Origin: Spirochaetales bacterium
GTDB taxonomy: Bacteria > Spirochaetota > Leptospiria > Leptospirales > Leptonemataceae
NCBI GenBank assembly: GCA_024233935.1
Contig: JACKOY010000033.1
Span: forward strand, 1 to 6,244
Reading direction: 5' to 3'
Length of the DNA stretch: 6,244 nucleotides
Notes under the pieces: generated by a model
Seen by the model: only the letters and a program-made list of their open reading frames with translations
Told to the model about the DNA's origin: nothing
Database searches by the model: none
In this document: in pieces, positions 1 through 5,425 of the stretch
Position numbering within the stretch: the first letter of the stretch is position 1
How the letters are laid out: each line of letters opens with the position of its first letter
Position numbers and translations under genes: made by a program

Positions 1-423
1 TCCTTCCAGTTCATCGACCGCGCGATAGGCATCAATGACCGTCCCGGTATCCGGGTTGTAGACCTGAACATGGAGATTCAGATTGATGGCGCCGGCGCGG
101 CGCTCGTAGTAACCTTCAATCAGATAACGCGCGCCGGCGACGCGGGCGGACTCAATACGCCTTTCGCGATCGGTCCCGATGGCCGGTTCGGCTGCATAAC
201 CCGCCGCGGAAAGAGCGTCCATCAGTTCCGCTTCGATCAAATCGGCTGTCGCCGGCTCGGTGGGAGACCGAAAGGCTGCAAAGCGCGCCACATGCACGAC
301 CACTGGACTGGTCTGGGCTTTCAAAGCAGAAGCACCGATCGCCACAAAGAGCGCGAGAGCCAGGGCTCCGGCTCGGCGCAGACGAAGCGCGGGGCAATGT
401 GTCTGGCCTGCTTTCTGACCCAT
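1..423 (-). CDS. Secreted protein of unknown function, N-terminal part (runs off left edge)
   Basis: An open frame of 141 codons starts at ATG 423-421 and reaches the window edge without a stop, so the C-terminus is missing. The only in-frame start is this ATG; a stop lies upstream at 466-468, and no clear Shine-Dalgarno is visible. The N-terminus is a Sec signal peptide: basic RLRR at residues 14-17, a hydrophobic core at about 19-34, and a likely signal peptidase I site after A36 (ALKA|QTS). No lipobox cysteine is present, so the protein should be periplasmic or exported. The mature part looks like alternating strands and helices. The stretch GARYLIEGYY (97-106), followed by INLNLHVQVYNPDTGTVIDA, resembles the pattern seen in TolB-N/FlgO/CsgG-like domains (GxxYvieGxY...vqlyDxxTGxv). 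That comparison is from memory and weak. It lies 83 bp downstream of the metallophosphoesterase on the same strand and could be co-transcribed with it. Confidence 0.75.
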   Translation of the reverse strand, partial: MGQKAGQTHCPALRLRRAGALALALFVAIGASALKAQTSPVVVHVARFAAFRSPTEPATADLIEAELMDALSAAGYAAEPAIGTDRERRIESARVAGARYLIEGYYERRAGAINLNLHVQVYNPDTGTVIDAYRAVDELEG

Positions 424-481
424 GGTGAAAAAGACCGGGCAAGTATGGGGAGCGCCGGGCTCAAATTAACAAGCTTTTTTC

Positions 482-496
482 GTAAACACCGTTTAC
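482..496. promoter_or_regulatory. Perfect short palindrome between two minus-strand genes, possible operator
   Basis: GTAAAC-ACC-GTTTAC is a 6-bp-arm inverted repeat about 59 bp upstream of the secreted-protein start. It is flanked on the left by a T6 run (plus strand, 475-480). Read in the direction of the genes, the hairpin is followed by GAAAAAA rather than a T-run, so it is not a normal terminator for the upstream phosphoesterase. A protein-binding site or a weak mRNA hairpin is more plausible. I do not recognise the binding family. Confidence 0.35.
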
Positions 497-506
497 TTAC
501 AGCCTG

Positions 507-1313
507 TCAGTCTTCGAGCGGCACCTTGCGCAGGCGAAACACGCGTTCGAATTGTTTCCGGCCTTTCATCCGAAGGCCGACGAACGAGCCCTTTTTCTCG
601 ATCACGAAGGTACGGCTGTCGACCCAATCACCGGTATTGATGATTTGCAGTTCCGGGATGCACAGAAAATCGTGGGTGTGCCCGGAGATCAGCACCCGAT
701 TTCCCTGGCCGGCCACCTGACTCAGTCTGCGGTAGTAGGCCAGTTTCTCCTGGGTGGTGACCGGATCCACACGATTCAGGTGCCGATTGTAGAAGTCCTC
801 GGCCACCCGGAAGAGCGCCGGAAACAAGCGCGCCGCCCCATGCAGCAGACGCACGATGGCGATGTGGTAAGCCCAGCTGAAGCGGGTATATTGTCCCTGG
901 TGCCCATGCACAGCCACAACGTCGCGCGTTTGCACACGCTCCCGGATGCGCCAGCCACGCTCGTTCAGGTACTGCTCGATTCTCGTGGAAAGACGCATGG
1001 TGAAGGAGGTCGTGTCGTGATTTCCGACGATGAAATACTTGCGCCCCCCGTCCAGGACCAGGACGTCGAGCCGGTCAAAAAGGCGATTAAACCGCTTCTG
1101 ACCTTTCTTCAGCTTCGATGCGGCGTTGAAATACCAGCTCTCCAGAATGTCCCCCACCAGATAGAGATTCTGAAAGCGAACCCCACGCCGACTCAGGTGG
1201 TCGAGTAATTGAAAGAGCTCCTTATGACTGTGGTTCTTGATCTTCTTGTTCAAAAGATAATGCACGTCCGAAAGGTACAGGGCCTGATACTGCTTGTTCC
1301 GGGGAAACTTCAT
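507..1313 (-). CDS. LpxH-like metallophosphoesterase (UDP-2,3-diacylglucosamine diphosphatase family)
   Basis: This 268-residue calcineurin-like phosphoesterase has the full set of metal-binding motifs. They are DxH at D16/H18 (YLSDVH), GD at G54/D55 (LVGDILESW), GNHD at 97-100, HGH at 136-138 and GHTH at 211-214, followed by NTGDW at 226-230. Length and motif spacing match the LpxH group, which cleaves UDP-2,3-diacylglucosamine to lipid X in lipid A synthesis at the inner membrane face. The same fold also occurs in related phosphatases of unknown substrate found in many bacteria, so the exact reaction is not proved. The GDILESWYF motif (GDxxE) and the basic N-terminus fit that wider LpxH-like clade. 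ATG 1313-1311 is the only good start, and the Shine-Dalgarno is weak (GAG just upstream). It is divergent from hsp20 across a 226-bp spacer. Confidence 0.85.
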   Translation of the reverse strand: MKFPRNKQYQALYLSDVHYLLNKKIKNHSHKELFQLLDHLSRRGVRFQNLYLVGDILESWYFNAASKLKKGQKRFNRLFDRLDVLVLDGGRKYFIVGNHDTTSFTMRLSTRIEQYLNERGWRIRERVQTRDVVAVHGHQGQYTRFSWAYHIAIVRLLHGAARLFPALFRVAEDFYNRHLNRVDPVTTQEKLAYYRRLSQVAGQGNRVLISGHTHDFLCIPELQIINTGDWVDSRTFVIEKKGSFVGLRMKGRKQFERVFRLRKVPLED

Positions 1314-1416
1314 CGCTCAAAAATACGACATAACAAATTCATGACGGCCATTCGGATGTAGCGGGTGGCCGCCCCCCCTACAAGCGTTTTCATTGCACGG
1401 GACAGATTTGCGATCG

Positions 1417-1427
1417 GCCTGCCAGGC
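1417..1427. repeat. Short inverted repeat upstream of the sigma-54 promoter, possible activator site
   Basis: GCCTG-C-CAGGC is an 11-bp palindrome. It sits inside a wider dyad GACAG (1401-1405) ... CTGTC (1427-1431), about 80-110 bp upstream of the predicted hsp20 transcription start. Sigma-54 promoters need an upstream enhancer-binding protein, usually bound at dyads in this distance range. The assignment is inference only, and the arms are short enough to occur by chance in GC-rich DNA. Confidence 0.25.
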
Positions 1428-1483
1428 TGTCATGCCCGGCGCTTCAGATTGCTTCCGGACGCCAGAACAGGAGCAGGGCCGGC

Positions 1484-1499
1484 TGGCACGTTCCCTGCA
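1484..1499 (+). promoter_or_regulatory. Sigma-54 (RpoN) promoter of hsp20
   Basis: TGGCACG-TTCC-CTGCA matches the -24/-12 consensus TGGCACG-N4-TTGCW at every defined position except one (C for the first T of the -12 element). The invariant GG (1485-1486) and GC (1497-1498) have the required spacing. Transcription would start near 1510, giving a leader of about 30 nt that contains the Shine-Dalgarno at 1524-1530, so position and orientation agree with the gene. I see no CIRCE element and no convincing sigma-70 or sigma-32 promoter in this spacer. Confidence 0.7.
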
Positions 1500-1523
1500 T
1501 CTCTACGGACAGATAACCGAAAC

Positions 1524-1530
1524 CTGGAGG
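1524..1530 (+). promoter_or_regulatory. Ribosome binding site of hsp20
   Basis: CTGGAGG lies 9 nt before ATG 1540. It selects this start over the in-frame ATG at 1393, which would add 49 residues with no relation to the family and would lie upstream of the predicted promoter. Confidence 0.85.
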
Positions 1531-1539
1531 TTCCGAAAC

Positions 1540-1953
1540 ATGACAGCACTGAAAACACGAGCACTTCCCACACTCTGGGATCGATTCTTTGAGGACGCCT
1601 GGCCACCGGTAAACGACGAAAAGGTCCTGAATCCTCAGATCGAGATTCGCCGAAACGATAGCGAGTACCGGATTCTGGCCCAACTGCCGGGCCTCAAAAA
1701 AGAGGACGTGCAGGTGGAAGTGGAAAATGGCGAGCTGAAGCTTTCGGGTAAGTACAGCGCCGAAGAGAAGACCGAGCACAAGACCGTGCATAGCGAGATT
1801 CGGCGGTACGCTGAGTTCCGCCGCAACCTGCGCATCGATCAGGATCGCTTCGATCTGGATCGGGTGAGCGCAAAAATGGAAAACGGCGTGCTCGAAGTGA
1901 CCCTGCCCTTGCGCGCAGGCGTGAAAGCCCGTCAGATTCAAATAAACGGCTGA
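1540..1953 (+). CDS. hsp20: Small heat-shock protein, Hsp20/alpha-crystallin family
   Basis: This 137-residue ATP-independent holdase chaperone is cytosolic and expected to form oligomers that capture unfolding proteins. A short N-terminal arm (1-30) leads into the alpha-crystallin domain (about 31-125). That domain contains LPGLKKEDVQVEVENGELKLSG (in part at 49-70) and the family signature AKMENGVLEVTLP at 111-123. The C-terminal I-x-I motif that docks neighbouring dimers is present as IQI (133-135). The start at 1540 is supported by the Shine-Dalgarno at 1524-1530 and by normal family length. It is a single-gene unit, with a sigma-54-type promoter upstream and a strong terminator 23 bp downstream. 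It converges with the PstS-like gene and diverges from the phosphoesterase. Sigma-54 control of an Hsp20 gene is unusual; most are under sigma-32, HrcA or ROSE-type RNA control. Confidence 0.93.
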   Translation: MTALKTRALPTLWDRFFEDAWPPVNDEKVLNPQIEIRRNDSEYRILAQLPGLKKEDVQVEVENGELKLSGKYSAEEKTEHKTVHSEIRRYAEFRRNLRIDQDRFDLDRVSAKMENGVLEVTLPLRAGVKARQIQING

Positions 1954-1976
1954 GTCAAAACTCAATCCGATGGCTC

Positions 1977-2009
1977 AAGGGCGACGCCCAGGCGTCGCCC
2001 TTGTTTTGT
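1977..2009 (+). terminator. Rho-independent terminator of hsp20
   Basis: Perfect 12-bp arms AAGGGCGACGCC (1977-1988) and GGCGTCGCCCTT (1991-2002) are followed by TTGTTTTGT on the plus strand. In practice the innermost pair opens to make a 4-nt loop. The hairpin sits between the convergent stops at 1953 and 2029. On the minus strand no T-run follows, so it mainly serves hsp20, although the stem could slow transcription arriving from the PstS-like gene. Confidence 0.9.
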
Positions 2010-2028
2010 ACGAAACCGCGCTGCATAT

Positions 2029-2952
2029 CTATCGCAGCCCCTCAACAATGCGAAACATACGCACCCGGTCCCCGTCGGCCAGCGGATAAAGACCAAGTGG
2101 TTCCAGCACGGCCTGGCCGGCGGGCGAAAGAACGAACTGCAAGAAGGCGACCGTGCGCCCATCCAGAGCTTCAGGCCGTGTCTGGGGCGGCAGATAGATA
2201 TACAGCGTTCGCGTTAAGGGATAGGCCAGGCGGCGAATATTTTGTGCGGTCGGCGCCACTGCGATCTGGTTTTCGTCCGAAAGGCCCGGCGCCCGCACGG
2301 AATCGGTCAGCTCCGACGGACGGGCATAACCAATTGCGTGCGCATTTTGTGCCACGCGGTCCACCAGTTCCAGCGGGCCTGAGACTTCGAGCACGTGGTC
2401 CCCTTCTTTGCGGCCGTCCAGAACGGCGGCGCGAAACCAGCGATAACGATCCGATGCGGTATTGATTCCGAACGGCTGGTATTCCGGCAGTTGTTGCAGT
2501 TCGCCGTCGGGGCCCGGCTCTTCCGAAGGCGGCAGATAGATCGACCGCAACTCTTCAAAGCTGATGGAGGCGCGCGGGTTGGACGCCGGCACCACAATCG
2601 CAAGCGCTTCCAGTGCGACCGGTATGGCCACCGGCTGCTCACCGAAACGCTCCACAAAAGAGTGTACCTCGGCATCGTTCATGGGCCGACTCATGGGACC
2701 CAGATCGCAGGTCCCTTCGAGCAGAGCCCGGGGGGCGATGGCGCTTCCCCGGCCCTCGTGAACCAGGGGGGGCTCTTGCCGGTCTTCGGCGAACTGCCGG
2801 GACCAGTGCGCCATGGCCGTGTTCAGTTCCTCAGAACCAATCGAACAAAAGCCGTTCTCAATGCGGTGGGGGCGGTCACATGCGAGCGCCAGATAAAAAA
2901 ACGCCAGGACCAGCAAGCCGCGTCCGCAGTACGTAAAAAACCCGGGTACCAT
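2029..2952 (-). CDS. PstS-family phosphate-binding-like lipoprotein with altered ligand loop
   Basis: This 307-residue periplasmic substrate-binding protein belongs to the PstS-like (PBP_like_2) family, the ligand-capturing part of phosphate ABC importers. The N-terminus is a hydrophobic segment (12-24) ending LALAC, with C25 the probable lipidated residue; the lipobox is relaxed. Family landmarks in order are GSEEL (39-43), GRGSAIA (67-73), ALLEGTCDLGPMSRPM (76-91, D83 matching the conserved Asp), IPVALEALAIVV (110-121), YPLTRTLYIYL (244-254) and FVLSPAGQAVLEPLGLYPL (273-291). The loop at 161-173 reads FGINTASDRYRWF where typical members have GRNSASGTYEYF, so the phosphate-coordinating Arg and the Gly-Thr are replaced. 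No permease or ATPase gene is adjacent. The start has GGAG at 2962-2965, 9 nt upstream. Being last after phoBR and the acyltransferase, it is probably part of the phosphate response, but its ligand is uncertain. Confidence 0.85.
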   Translation of the reverse strand: MVPGFFTYCGRGLLVLAFFYLALACDRPHRIENGFCSIGSEELNTAMAHWSRQFAEDRQEPPLVHEGRGSAIAPRALLEGTCDLGPMSRPMNDAEVHSFVERFGEQPVAIPVALEALAIVVPASNPRASISFEELRSIYLPPSEEPGPDGELQQLPEYQPFGINTASDRYRWFRAAVLDGRKEGDHVLEVSGPLELVDRVAQNAHAIGYARPSELTDSVRAPGLSDENQIAVAPTAQNIRRLAYPLTRTLYIYLPPQTRPEALDGRTVAFLQFVLSPAGQAVLEPLGLYPLADGDRVRMFRIVEGLR

Positions 2953-2990
2953 CGCGGAAGGCTCCGCCGCGTTGTCCCCGGGTCAAGATC

Positions 2991-3027
2991 AAAAAACGAT
3001 GCGCGCCTGCGCGTCAGGTCGGCGCGC
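2991..3027 (-). terminator. Probable terminator after the acyltransferase gene
   Basis: On the minus strand the arms GCGCGCC (3027-3021) and GGCGCGC (3007-3001), with a 13-nt loop, are followed by ATCG and then T6 (2996-2991). The upstream arm lies inside the last codons of the acyltransferase gene and the loop holds its stop at 3016-3014. The loop is long, so termination may be partial, which would lower but not abolish read-through into the PstS-like gene. Confidence 0.55.
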
Positions 3028-3805
3028 GCAGGGATATATTTTTCCCGAAGTAGTGCCGGCCGTAACGCTTATCGATCTCGTGGCGATCAAACGTTATAAA
3101 GAAGTCCGTCGTCTTAAAGACCGAGTCGTAGGCCGGCGTGCCGACGATCTTCGAGCCGGCCCGAATGTAGCCCTTCACGAGTGGCGGAATCTCTTTTGCA
3201 ATCGCCTTCGGGTCTTCTATCGCCAGATTGGGGTCAAAGCCCGGTAGACGATAGTTGGAACGCGGCGAGGCGCTGAAACGCAAGTCCGCCAGAGCTCCTT
3301 TTTCGCGCAGCCAGGCGTAGATCAACGAAGCCTTGTGCGCGTCCGAAGTATGGACCGAACCACAGCCCATCAGGTACCAGACGTCGAACTCCTTCATATA
3401 CATCGCCAGCCCAATCCACAAATGCGTGATCACCGAGCCGTCGCGGTAGTCCGGATGCACGCAGCTGCGGCCAATTTCGGCTACTTCATGTTTCAAGTCG
3501 TAAATTCCATCCAGGTTGAATTCGGTTTCCGAATAGAAACCGGCGTGCTCACGGGCGACCGCTCCCCGCAAAAGTCGGTAAGTGCCCACGACGCGATCGT
3601 CGGCGCCTTTATCCACCACGATCAGATGATCGCAGTAAAGATCGTATTCGTCGCGGTCTTTCTGGTTTGCGTGCGACTCGGGCAGGCCCTGCTCGAGTTC
3701 AAGATTAAAGATGTTGTAACGCAACGAGAGAGTCTGTTCGATTTCGAGCTGGTTCTGAGCCAGACGGACTTCAAGCTGGCGTTCTCTGGTTTTTGTATTT
3801 GCCAT
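3014..3805 (-). CDS. GNAT-fold N-acyltransferase, OlsB/hemolysin-like (lyso-ornithine lipid synthesis candidate)
   Basis: This 263-residue soluble protein has no signal peptide. It shows the features of the acetyltransferase family (Acetyltransf_5) that includes OlsB, which transfers a 3-hydroxyacyl chain from acyl carrier protein to the alpha-amino group of ornithine. Visible landmarks are DEYDLYCDHLIVVD (52-65), VVGTYRLL (72-79), the signature EIGRSCVHPDYRDG (110-123), HLWIGLAMYM (128-137), MGCGSVHTSD (146-155) and a C-terminal block GYIRAGSK...GTPAYDSVF...TDFF, ending RYGRHYF (247-253). The start at ATG 3805 has a strong Shine-Dalgarno (GGGGAGG, 3821-3815, 9 nt spacing). It follows phoR by 148 bp and precedes the PstS-like gene by 61 bp. 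OlsB-type lipid synthesis is induced by phosphate limitation through PhoB in some bacteria, which fits the location. The partner O-acyltransferase OlsA is not in the window. Other acyl-amino-acid products are possible. Confidence 0.8.
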   Translation of the reverse strand: MANTKTRERQLEVRLAQNQLEIEQTLSLRYNIFNLELEQGLPESHANQKDRDEYDLYCDHLIVVDKGADDRVVGTYRLLRGAVAREHAGFYSETEFNLDGIYDLKHEVAEIGRSCVHPDYRDGSVITHLWIGLAMYMKEFDVWYLMGCGSVHTSDAHKASLIYAWLREKGALADLRFSASPRSNYRLPGFDPNLAIEDPKAIAKEIPPLVKGYIRAGSKIVGTPAYDSVFKTTDFFITFDRHEIDKRYGRHYFGKNISLRAPT

Positions 3806-3829
3806 GCGTTTTTGCCTCCCCGCCGGAAG

Positions 3830-3858
3830 TTCTGCATCCCGGTCGGAATTGTGCAGAA
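3830..3858 (-). other. Hairpin in the acyltransferase mRNA leader, next to its ribosome binding site
   Basis: Minus-strand TTCTGCA (3858-3852) pairs perfectly with TGCAGAA (3836-3830). An inner stem TTCC-GACC-GGGA, with one G-U pair, can form in the loop. The base of the hairpin ends about 8 nt before the Shine-Dalgarno GGGGAGG. With no T-run it is not a terminator; it could affect translation or mRNA stability. Confidence 0.4.
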
Positions 3859-3885
3859 GAGAGCCTGCTCCCTTCTTGTTGCATG

Positions 3886-3901
3886 CTCGCTTGAGTGCGA
3901 G
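3886..3901 (-). other. Short hairpin in the phoR-acyltransferase spacer
   Basis: On the minus strand CTCGC-ACTCAA-GCGAG forms a 5-bp stem with a 6-nt loop. It lies just downstream of the candidate -10 element TAAAAT. It could be the 5' end of the acyltransferase transcript. The short stem may be fortuitous. Confidence 0.25.
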
Positions 3902-3905
3902 ACGA

Positions 3906-3927
3906 TTTTATGACAGTCGCCTGAAAT
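3906..3927 (-). promoter_or_regulatory. Candidate PhoB-dependent promoter of the acyltransferase gene
   Basis: On the minus strand CTGTCAT (3916-3910) is identical to the E. coli Pho-box half-site. It is followed directly by AAAAT, so TCATAAAAT also supplies a -10-like TAAAAT. A poorer half-site ATTTCAG lies 11 bp upstream (3927-3921). A further exact CTGTCAC (3949-3943) lies 33 bp upstream, three 11-bp turns away. No -35 element is visible, as expected for an activator-dependent promoter. The overlap of half-site and -10 is not the standard arrangement, so confidence is moderate to low. Confidence 0.35.
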
Positions 3928-3941
3928 TCCGACGCAGCCTG

Positions 3942-3958
3942 GGTGACAGCGTGTCACC
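3942..3958. repeat. Perfect palindrome spanning the phoR stop codon
   Basis: GGTGACA-GCG-TGTCACC has 7-bp arms and a 3-nt spacer, and it includes the phoR stop at 3956-3954. No T-run follows on the minus strand. It may be a transcript 3'-end stabilising hairpin or a regulator site; the minus-strand arm contains CTGTCAC. Confidence 0.45.
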
Positions 3959-5390
3959 GCCCGGAGGCCGCCAGGCTTATGCCGCTTTCTGTTACGACGC
4001 CCGACTGACGCGCGGGTAACAAAACCCGAAAAATGGACCCCGATTCGGCGGGGCCGCTATCGACCCATACGCGACCGCCGTGCAGCCGCGTGATCTGCCG
4101 AACGATGCTTAAGCCCAGACCGGTCCCGCCCTCTTCCCGGGAACGGTTCTTATCCACCCGAAAGAAACGTTCGAAAACTTTGCCCCGCAGATCCTCTGGT
4201 ATGCCGGGCCCTTCGTCCTGAATGGAAAACAACACACGCCCCCCGTCGTCCCGGACGCTGACCGAGATTGCCGCCTTTTCGGGAGAATAGCGCGAGGCGT
4301 TCACAATCAGATTTAAGAGCAGATGTTCGAGCAGGAGGGGGTCGGCTTCGATGGTGGTTGCCGCGTCCTTGAGATCGATCTGGATGCTCAGTTGTTGGTT
4401 CTTGCGCTTCAGGCTCCCGCTGACGAGTTTGCGAATGTTGCCCATGAAACGCCGCAAATCAACCGCCTCGGGATGAAACGGAAACGACCGCGATTCGAGG
4501 GAGGAAATCAAGACCATATCTTCAATGATTCGCTCCATGCGTTCCACGTTGCGCAGGACACCCTCAAGAAAGTTTTTTTGCGGATCGCGGTCCTCGCGGA
4601 AAAGAATCGACTCCGTGTAGCCACGAATGCTGGTGATGGGGGTCTTGAGTTCGTGACTGGCATTCTGTAGAAAGTCCTCCCGCAGACGGCGGGTCTGAAT
4701 TTCCTGCGTGCGATCCTGCACGATGATCAAAAACAGTTCCGGCCGGCCGCCGATGCGCACCGGGTAGGCTTCCGTTCGAAAATGCCGCGAGCCCTGGCTG
4801 ATCTCCAGATGGGCCCGTGCGCCGACACTCTCGGTCATTTTCTGGCCTGGCTCGTTCAACAGTCCGTGCACGGACTCAAGCAATTCGCTTTGTAGAATGG
4901 CTTCGTAGTACGGCCGGCCAACCGTATCGGGACGGACCAGCTCGGCTGCAAGCGCCTCATTCTCGTAGACAATGACCCCGGATCGATTCAGGCAGAGCAC
5001 GCCTTCCCGAAGACCGCCCAAAAGAGAAGCCAGCAGTTCCTTTTCCAGGCTCAGTTGCGCAAGATCATCGCGGGTACGATCCAGAAGTTCGTTCAAATGG
5101 CCGTGCAGGCGTTCCAGTTCCGCATAGCCGCGGCGACGAAAGTAACGCAGCGAAGTCGAAGGGAAACCCAGAACATGCTGCTCCATATCTTCTACCGGGC
5201 GGCGAACATTGTAGAAAATGTGGGTGGCCGCACCGAAAGCCAGGGCGCCTCCAGCAAAGGCTACAAGCAACAGCCCGACCACGAGATGGGACGTGGTTGC
5301 CAGGTCCAGCGTCAGGTAGAGGAAAGCGGCGCTCTGCAGCATAGAGGCCAGCAAGACCGGCAGGAGGATTCGTCCGAAAAGAAATCTCAT
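3954..5390 (-). CDS. phoR: PhoR-type phosphate-sensing histidine kinase
   Basis: This 478-residue inner-membrane sensor kinase is expected to phosphorylate PhoB. Two hydrophobic segments (about 8-28 and 36-58) are separated by only a few residues, so there is no real periplasmic sensor domain, as in classical PhoR. A HAMP-like linker (about 60-112) and a PAS domain (about 118-228, starting LLGGLREGVLCLNRSG) follow. The HisKA domain has phosphoacceptor H246 in FLQNASHELKTPITS. The ATPase domain has the N-box N360/N364 (LLLNLIVNASRYS), G1 box DEGPGIP (392-398), F-box FERFFRVD (406-413) and G2 box GGTGLGLSIV (421-430). The frame stays open 525 nt further upstream across phoB, but that stretch is a shadow; ATG 5390 begins the natural membrane segment. 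No Shine-Dalgarno is visible, so translation may be coupled to phoB, which ends 35 bp upstream. PhoR proteins normally read transporter state through PhoU and PstB, neither of which is in the window. Confidence 0.93.
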   Translation of the reverse strand: MRFLFGRILLPVLLASMLQSAAFLYLTLDLATTSHLVVGLLLVAFAGGALAFGAATHIFYNVRRPVEDMEQHVLGFPSTSLRYFRRRGYAELERLHGHLNELLDRTRDDLAQLSLEKELLASLLGGLREGVLCLNRSGVIVYENEALAAELVRPDTVGRPYYEAILQSELLESVHGLLNEPGQKMTESVGARAHLEISQGSRHFRTEAYPVRIGGRPELFLIIVQDRTQEIQTRRLREDFLQNASHELKTPITSIRGYTESILFREDRDPQKNFLEGVLRNVERMERIIEDMVLISSLESRSFPFHPEAVDLRRFMGNIRKLVSGSLKRKNQQLSIQIDLKDAATTIEADPLLLEHLLLNLIVNASRYSPEKAAISVSVRDDGGRVLFSIQDEGPGIPEDLRGKVFERFFRVDKNRSREEGGTGLGLSIVRQITRLHGGRVWVDSGPAESGSIFRVLLPARQSGVVTESGISLAASGR

Positions 5391-5425
5391 TTGTATCGAA
5401 CGAACCGACCGGGAAGCAAACGGCG

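Noticed and set aside
152..442. Minus-strand 96-codon frame near the left edge
   Set aside because: It overlaps, in another frame, the open frame at 1-423 that has a convincing signal peptide; its composition is that of a shadow.
1372..1378. C7 tract as a phase-variation switch
   Set aside because: It is only 7 bp, in GC-rich intergenic DNA, not inside a coding frame and not between promoter elements.
1393..1539. N-terminal extension of hsp20 from ATG 1393
   Set aside because: It would span the predicted sigma-54 promoter and the Shine-Dalgarno at 1524-1530, and it adds 49 residues not found in the family.
1314..1539. CIRCE element, ROSE-type thermometer or sigma-32 promoter for hsp20
   Set aside because: I found no TTAGCACTC-N9-GAGTGCTAA and no clear sigma-32 hexamers. 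The predicted 30-nt leader is too short for a typical ROSE element.
1444..1965. Antisense open frame of 173 codons over hsp20
   Set aside because: It lies opposite a clear Hsp20 gene, has no recognisable domain and no ribosome binding site.
2395..3099. Plus-strand 234-codon frame opposite the PstS-like gene
   Set aside because: It is antisense to a gene with clear family motifs, and it shows no domain, signal or ribosome binding site.
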